Below are positions 7,276 to 9,309 of a stretch of 9,309 bases of DNA, in pieces. This DNA comes from Planctomycetota bacterium. Its GTDB lineage: Bacteria > Planctomycetota > SZUA-567. The stretch is taken from positions 1 to 9,309 of the forward strand of contig JAITKH010000183.1 in NCBI GenBank assembly GCA_031278535.1. The letters run 5' to 3'. The translations under genes and the position numbers were made by a program. Each line of letters opens with the position of its first letter. The first letter of the stretch is position 1. The notes under the pieces were generated by a model. It saw only the letters and a list, made by a program, of their open reading frames with translations, was not told where the DNA came from and did no database searches.

Positions 7276-8562
7276 TCATTTGACCGCCATGATCGCCCAG
7301 GGCAGCCACGTGGTGAAGGGCGGCCAGACGGCGATCAGGAGCAGGGTGACAATTAACGGAACGAGGAAGGGCAGGGTTGCCCTGGCCACCCGGTCGAACG
7401 GGACCTTGGCGACGTTGGAGGTGACGAAGAGCACCACGCCGATGGGCGGCGTAACCGTACCGATCATGAGGTTGAGGACGATCATGACCCCGAACTGGAT
7501 GGAACTCATGCCCACCTTTTCGGCGATGGGGAAGAGGATGGGCACGAGGATCATCATGGCGGCGGTGGATTCCATGAAACAGCCGACGAAGAGCAGGAAG
7601 ATGTTGATGCCGATGACGAGAAGGACGGGGCTCAAGGTCAAGTCGTCGAGGTACCTTCCGATGGTCTGCGGCACCTGGGCGATGGAGAGATCCCAGGCGA
7701 AGAGGGCGGCGGTCATGATGAGGGCGAGGATGACGCCGGTGCTTTCGTTGGTGGCGAGGATGGCCCTGGGGATGTCCCTGAACTTCAATTCCCGGTAAAC
7801 GAAAAGGCCGAGAAAGAGGGCGTAGAAGGCGGCGATGACCGCCGATTCGGTGGGGGTGAAGATGCCCCAGAAGATGCCCATCAGCAAAATGATCGGCGTC
7901 AATATGGCCCAGAAGGCCTGCCTGAAGCTGGTCCATAGCGAGCCGAGGGTAGGCATGGGCGAATAGGGATAGTCGCGTTTGATGGCGTAGTGCCTGACCA
8001 TGAACATCATGCCGCCGGCCATGCACAATCCCGGGAGCACCCCGCCCAGGAACAGTCCGCCGATCGACGCCTCGGCCAGGACGGCGTAGATGATCATGGG
8101 GAGGCTCGGGGGGATGATGGGGCCGACGGTTGAACTGGCGGCGGTGACAGCGCAGGTGAAGTCGTCGTCGTAGCCGCCCCGGCGCATGGCGTCGATTTCG
8201 ATCTGTCCCAGTCCGCCGGCGTCGGCGACCGACGAGCCGGACATGCCGGCGAAAATGACGGAGGCGACCACGTTGGCGTGGCCGAGGCCGCCGCGCATCC
8301 AGCCGACCAGGGCGTTGGCGAAATTGAAGATGCGCCCTGTCACCCCCGAGGTGTTCATGATGTTGCCCATGAGGATGAAGAAGGGGATGGCAAGCAGGGG
8401 AAACGAGTTGGCGGCCATCACCACCTTTTGCGGCACGACGAAGGGGGAGAGGGTGGGGCTGGTCAGGATGTGGAGGACGCTGGCCAGGCCGAGGCTGGTG
8501 TAAATCGGCATGCCGGCGAGGAGGACGCAGATCCAGATGACGAAGATAAGGTTCATCGACAT
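7276..8562 (-). CDS. dctM: TRAP transporter large permease subunit (DctM family)
   Basis: This 428-residue protein is the transport channel of a sodium-driven TRAP importer, working with the small subunit and a periplasmic binding protein. It is almost wholly hydrophobic, with the 11-12 membrane spans usual for the family. Diagnostic segments are AGMSGSSVADAGGLGQIEI at 105-123, TAASSTVGPIIPPSLPMIIY at 140-159, GIFTPTESAVIAAFYAL at 233-249, and GTVTPPIGVVLFV at 368-380. The first and third of these conserved regions carry residues linked to sodium and substrate binding in the family. The frame stays open into dctQ, but the start is ATG 8562: it lies 2 bases after the dctQ stop, has GGGGGA (8576-8571) as ribosome binding site, and gives the normal length. 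The substrate is unknown; the symbol is generic. Confidence 0.94.
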   Translation of the reverse strand: MSMNLIFVIWICVLLAGMPIYTSLGLASVLHILTSPTLSPFVVPQKVVMAANSFPLLAIPFFILMGNIMNTSGVTGRIFNFANALVGWMRGGLGHANVVASVIFAGMSGSSVADAGGLGQIEIDAMRRGGYDDDFTCAVTAASSTVGPIIPPSLPMIIYAVLAEASIGGLFLGGVLPGLCMAGGMMFMVRHYAIKRDYPYSPMPTLGSLWTSFRQAFWAILTPIILLMGIFWGIFTPTESAVIAAFYALFLGLFVYRELKFRDIPRAILATNESTGVILALIMTAALFAWDLSIAQVPQTIGRYLDDLTLSPVLLVIGINIFLLFVGCFMESTAAMMILVPILFPIAEKVGMSSIQFGVMIVLNLMIGTVTPPIGVVLFVTSNVAKVPFDRVARATLPFLVPLIVTLLLIAVWPPFTTWLPWAIMAVK

Positions 8563-8564
8563 GG

Positions 8565-9071
8565 CTATTTTCCCCCTTCCGCGGCGGTCTTTTGCGGCAG
8601 GACGCCAAGAATGCCCAGGGAGTCGATGACGATGTAGACGATGCAGACGAGAGTGGAGAAGGGGAGGGCGGCGTAGATGCAGGCGGTGGAGATGAAGGGC
8701 ATGGTGGTTGTGGGGATGTAGGTCGAGCGGCCGATCAGGCGGACCCCGATCCACGTAAGGAATCCCATGAAGAACAGGTTGCAGGCCATGAAGGCCAGAT
8801 CCATGCCGCGCCGCACGCCGGCCGGCGTCTTGTCCATGAGAAAGCCGATGCGGAGGTGGCTGCCGTGGCGCATGGCTATGGTCCAGCCGATGAGGGCGAC
8901 CCAGATGAACAGGATGCGCGACAGTTCCTCCGACCACACCAGGGGAGAGCCCAGCACGTAGCGATAGAATATCTGCAGCAGCACCGCCACAAAAACGCCG
9001 GAGAAAAGGATGATGGACAGGACATCCATCGCCTTTTCAATGGCTCTCCTGAGCCACAGGACGAACCGCAT
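8565..9071 (-). CDS. dctQ: TRAP transporter small permease subunit (DctQ family)
   Basis: A 168-residue inner-membrane protein with four predicted spans (about 15-36, 50-66, 92-113 and 127-150), as expected for the small TRAP subunit that pairs with DctM. The hallmark YRYVLGSPLVWSEELSRILF at 36-55 matches the conserved region before the second span, and the positive cluster MRHGSHLRI at 67-75 follows it. I prefer ATG 9071 over ATG 9077 because AGGAGG (9083-9078) directly abuts 9077 and is 6 bases from 9071. The gene is followed after 2 bases by dctM, so the pair is surely co-transcribed. The substrate cannot be read from this subunit. Confidence 0.92.
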   Translation of the reverse strand: MRFVLWLRRAIEKAMDVLSIILFSGVFVAVLLQIFYRYVLGSPLVWSEELSRILFIWVALIGWTIAMRHGSHLRIGFLMDKTPAGVRRGMDLAFMACNLFFMGFLTWIGVRLIGRSTYIPTTTMPFISTACIYAALPFSTLVCIVYIVIDSLGILGVLPQKTAAEGGK

Positions 9072-9077
9072 GCGCAT

Positions 9078-9083
9078 CCTCCT
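9078..9083 (-). promoter_or_regulatory. Ribosome binding site that decides the dctQ start
   Basis: On the minus strand AGGAGG is followed by ATGCGC and then ATG. The first ATG (9077) has no spacer from the site and the second (9071) has an ideal 6-base spacer, so translation should begin at the second. I found no good promoter between this site and the window end. Confidence 0.8.
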
Positions 9084-9110
9084 CAGTAAAATGAAAATCT
9101 GGCGCCCCGA

Positions 9111-9144
9111 AAAGACTCAATCCATGGATAGCGAAGTGCGTTTG
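9111..9144. repeat. Imperfect direct repeat, left copy
   Basis: AAAGACTCAATCC (9111-9123) and GAAGTGCGTTTG (9133-9144) recur as AAAGTCTCAATCC and GAAGTCCGTTTG at 9272-9307. The blocks match 12 of 13 and 11 of 12 bases; the linker is 9 bases here and 11 in the other copy. The start-to-start distance is 161 bases. No gene function is apparent. Confidence 0.65.
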
Positions 9145-9220
9145 CTCTGGAATCGACCTCTGATGCCGAAGGGGGATTCACTTCCCCGCAGGCTGTTATC
9201 GGATGAACCGGAGGCGATCC

Positions 9221-9255
9221 CCGCACAGTCTCCATCAAAGATGGAGACTGTGCGG
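9221..9255. repeat. Perfect 16-bp inverted repeat with 3-base loop
   Basis: CCGCACAGTCTCCATC (9221-9236) and its exact complement (9240-9255) flank AAA, giving a very stable hairpin in DNA or in RNA of either strand. Neither side has a T-run, so it is not a classical intrinsic terminator. It lies about 140 bases upstream of dctQ, where a dctP gene often sits in TRAP operons. It could be a processing or mRNA-stability element, a factor-assisted terminator, or part of a small mobile element. Confidence 0.85.
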
Positions 9256-9271
9256 AATACTAGTGGTCTGT

Positions 9272-9307
9272 AAAGTCTCAATCCTTACAAATTCTGAAGT
9301 CCGTTTG
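9272..9307. repeat. Imperfect direct repeat, right copy
   Basis: This is the second copy of the two-block repeat at 9111-9144 and may continue past the window edge at 9309. Overlapping it, TGTAA/TTACA (9270-9274, 9285-9289) forms a weak hairpin. On the minus strand two of the three frames entering from the right stop within this copy and the third stops inside the hairpin loop, so a gene from the right could end here, but nothing identifies one. Confidence 0.6.
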
Positions 9308-9309
9308 TT

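Noticed and set aside
7112..8608. 498-codon minus-strand frame overlapping dctM in another phase
   Set aside because: The product is rich in His, Arg and Pro with no membrane spans or motifs, while the overlapping dctM frame shows all family segments.
8563..8937. N-terminal extension of dctM into dctQ
   Set aside because: The frame is open, but the extension would overlap most of dctQ, is low in complexity and would make the protein far longer than the family. ATG 8562 has a ribosome binding site and the right length.

Overview
The window comes from a GC-rich diderm (Gram-negative-type) bacterium. The diderm call rests on a membrane-fusion protein plus RND pump pair, which normally works across two membranes, and a TRAP transporter, which needs a periplasmic binding protein. 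I cannot assign a phylum from the sequence. A planctomycete or lentisphaerote relative is only a weak guess. There are six protein genes and no RNA gene, CRISPR array or recognisable transposase. Long open frames opposite or out of phase with these genes are shadows of GC-rich coding sequence.

Layout. (1) 1-1393, minus strand: trigger factor (tig), cut off by the window start near its C-terminus. It is easily missed because its reading frame has no stop inside the window. A near-consensus promoter lies upstream at 1478-1506. (2) 1394-1833: divergent intergenic region with the tig promoter, two terminator-like hairpins on the plus strand, and a candidate promoter for the genes to the right. 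(3) 1834-6544, plus strand: an efflux operon. It holds a periplasmic adaptor (MFP), an RND permease that overlaps it by an ATGA, and a 110-residue membrane protein of unknown function. No outer-membrane channel gene is present. (4) 6554-7087, plus strand: a RpiB/LacA/LacB-family sugar-phosphate isomerase with its own strong promoter. (5) 7088-7275: convergent intergenic region with a perfect 12-bp palindrome. (6) 7276-9071, minus strand: the large (DctM) and small (DctQ) membrane subunits of a TRAP transporter, 2 nt apart. (7) 9084-9309: non-coding DNA with a 16-bp perfect hairpin lying between two imperfect direct repeats. The expected binding-protein gene (dctP) is not in the window and may lie beyond the right edge.

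How the genes work together. The MFP and RND pump form an inner-membrane export unit that needs an outer-membrane factor encoded elsewhere. The TRAP genes import a small anionic solute, typically a carboxylate or sugar acid. The neighbouring isomerase has active-site substitutions that recall tetrose-phosphate isomerases more than ribose-5-phosphate isomerase, so a sugar-acid or tetritol catabolic locus is a reasonable but unproven reading. I see no clearly new multi-gene system. The most unusual items are the repeat and hairpin arrangement beyond dctQ, the atypical isomerase, the degenerate peptidyl-prolyl isomerase domain of trigger factor, and the small membrane protein attached to the efflux operon.
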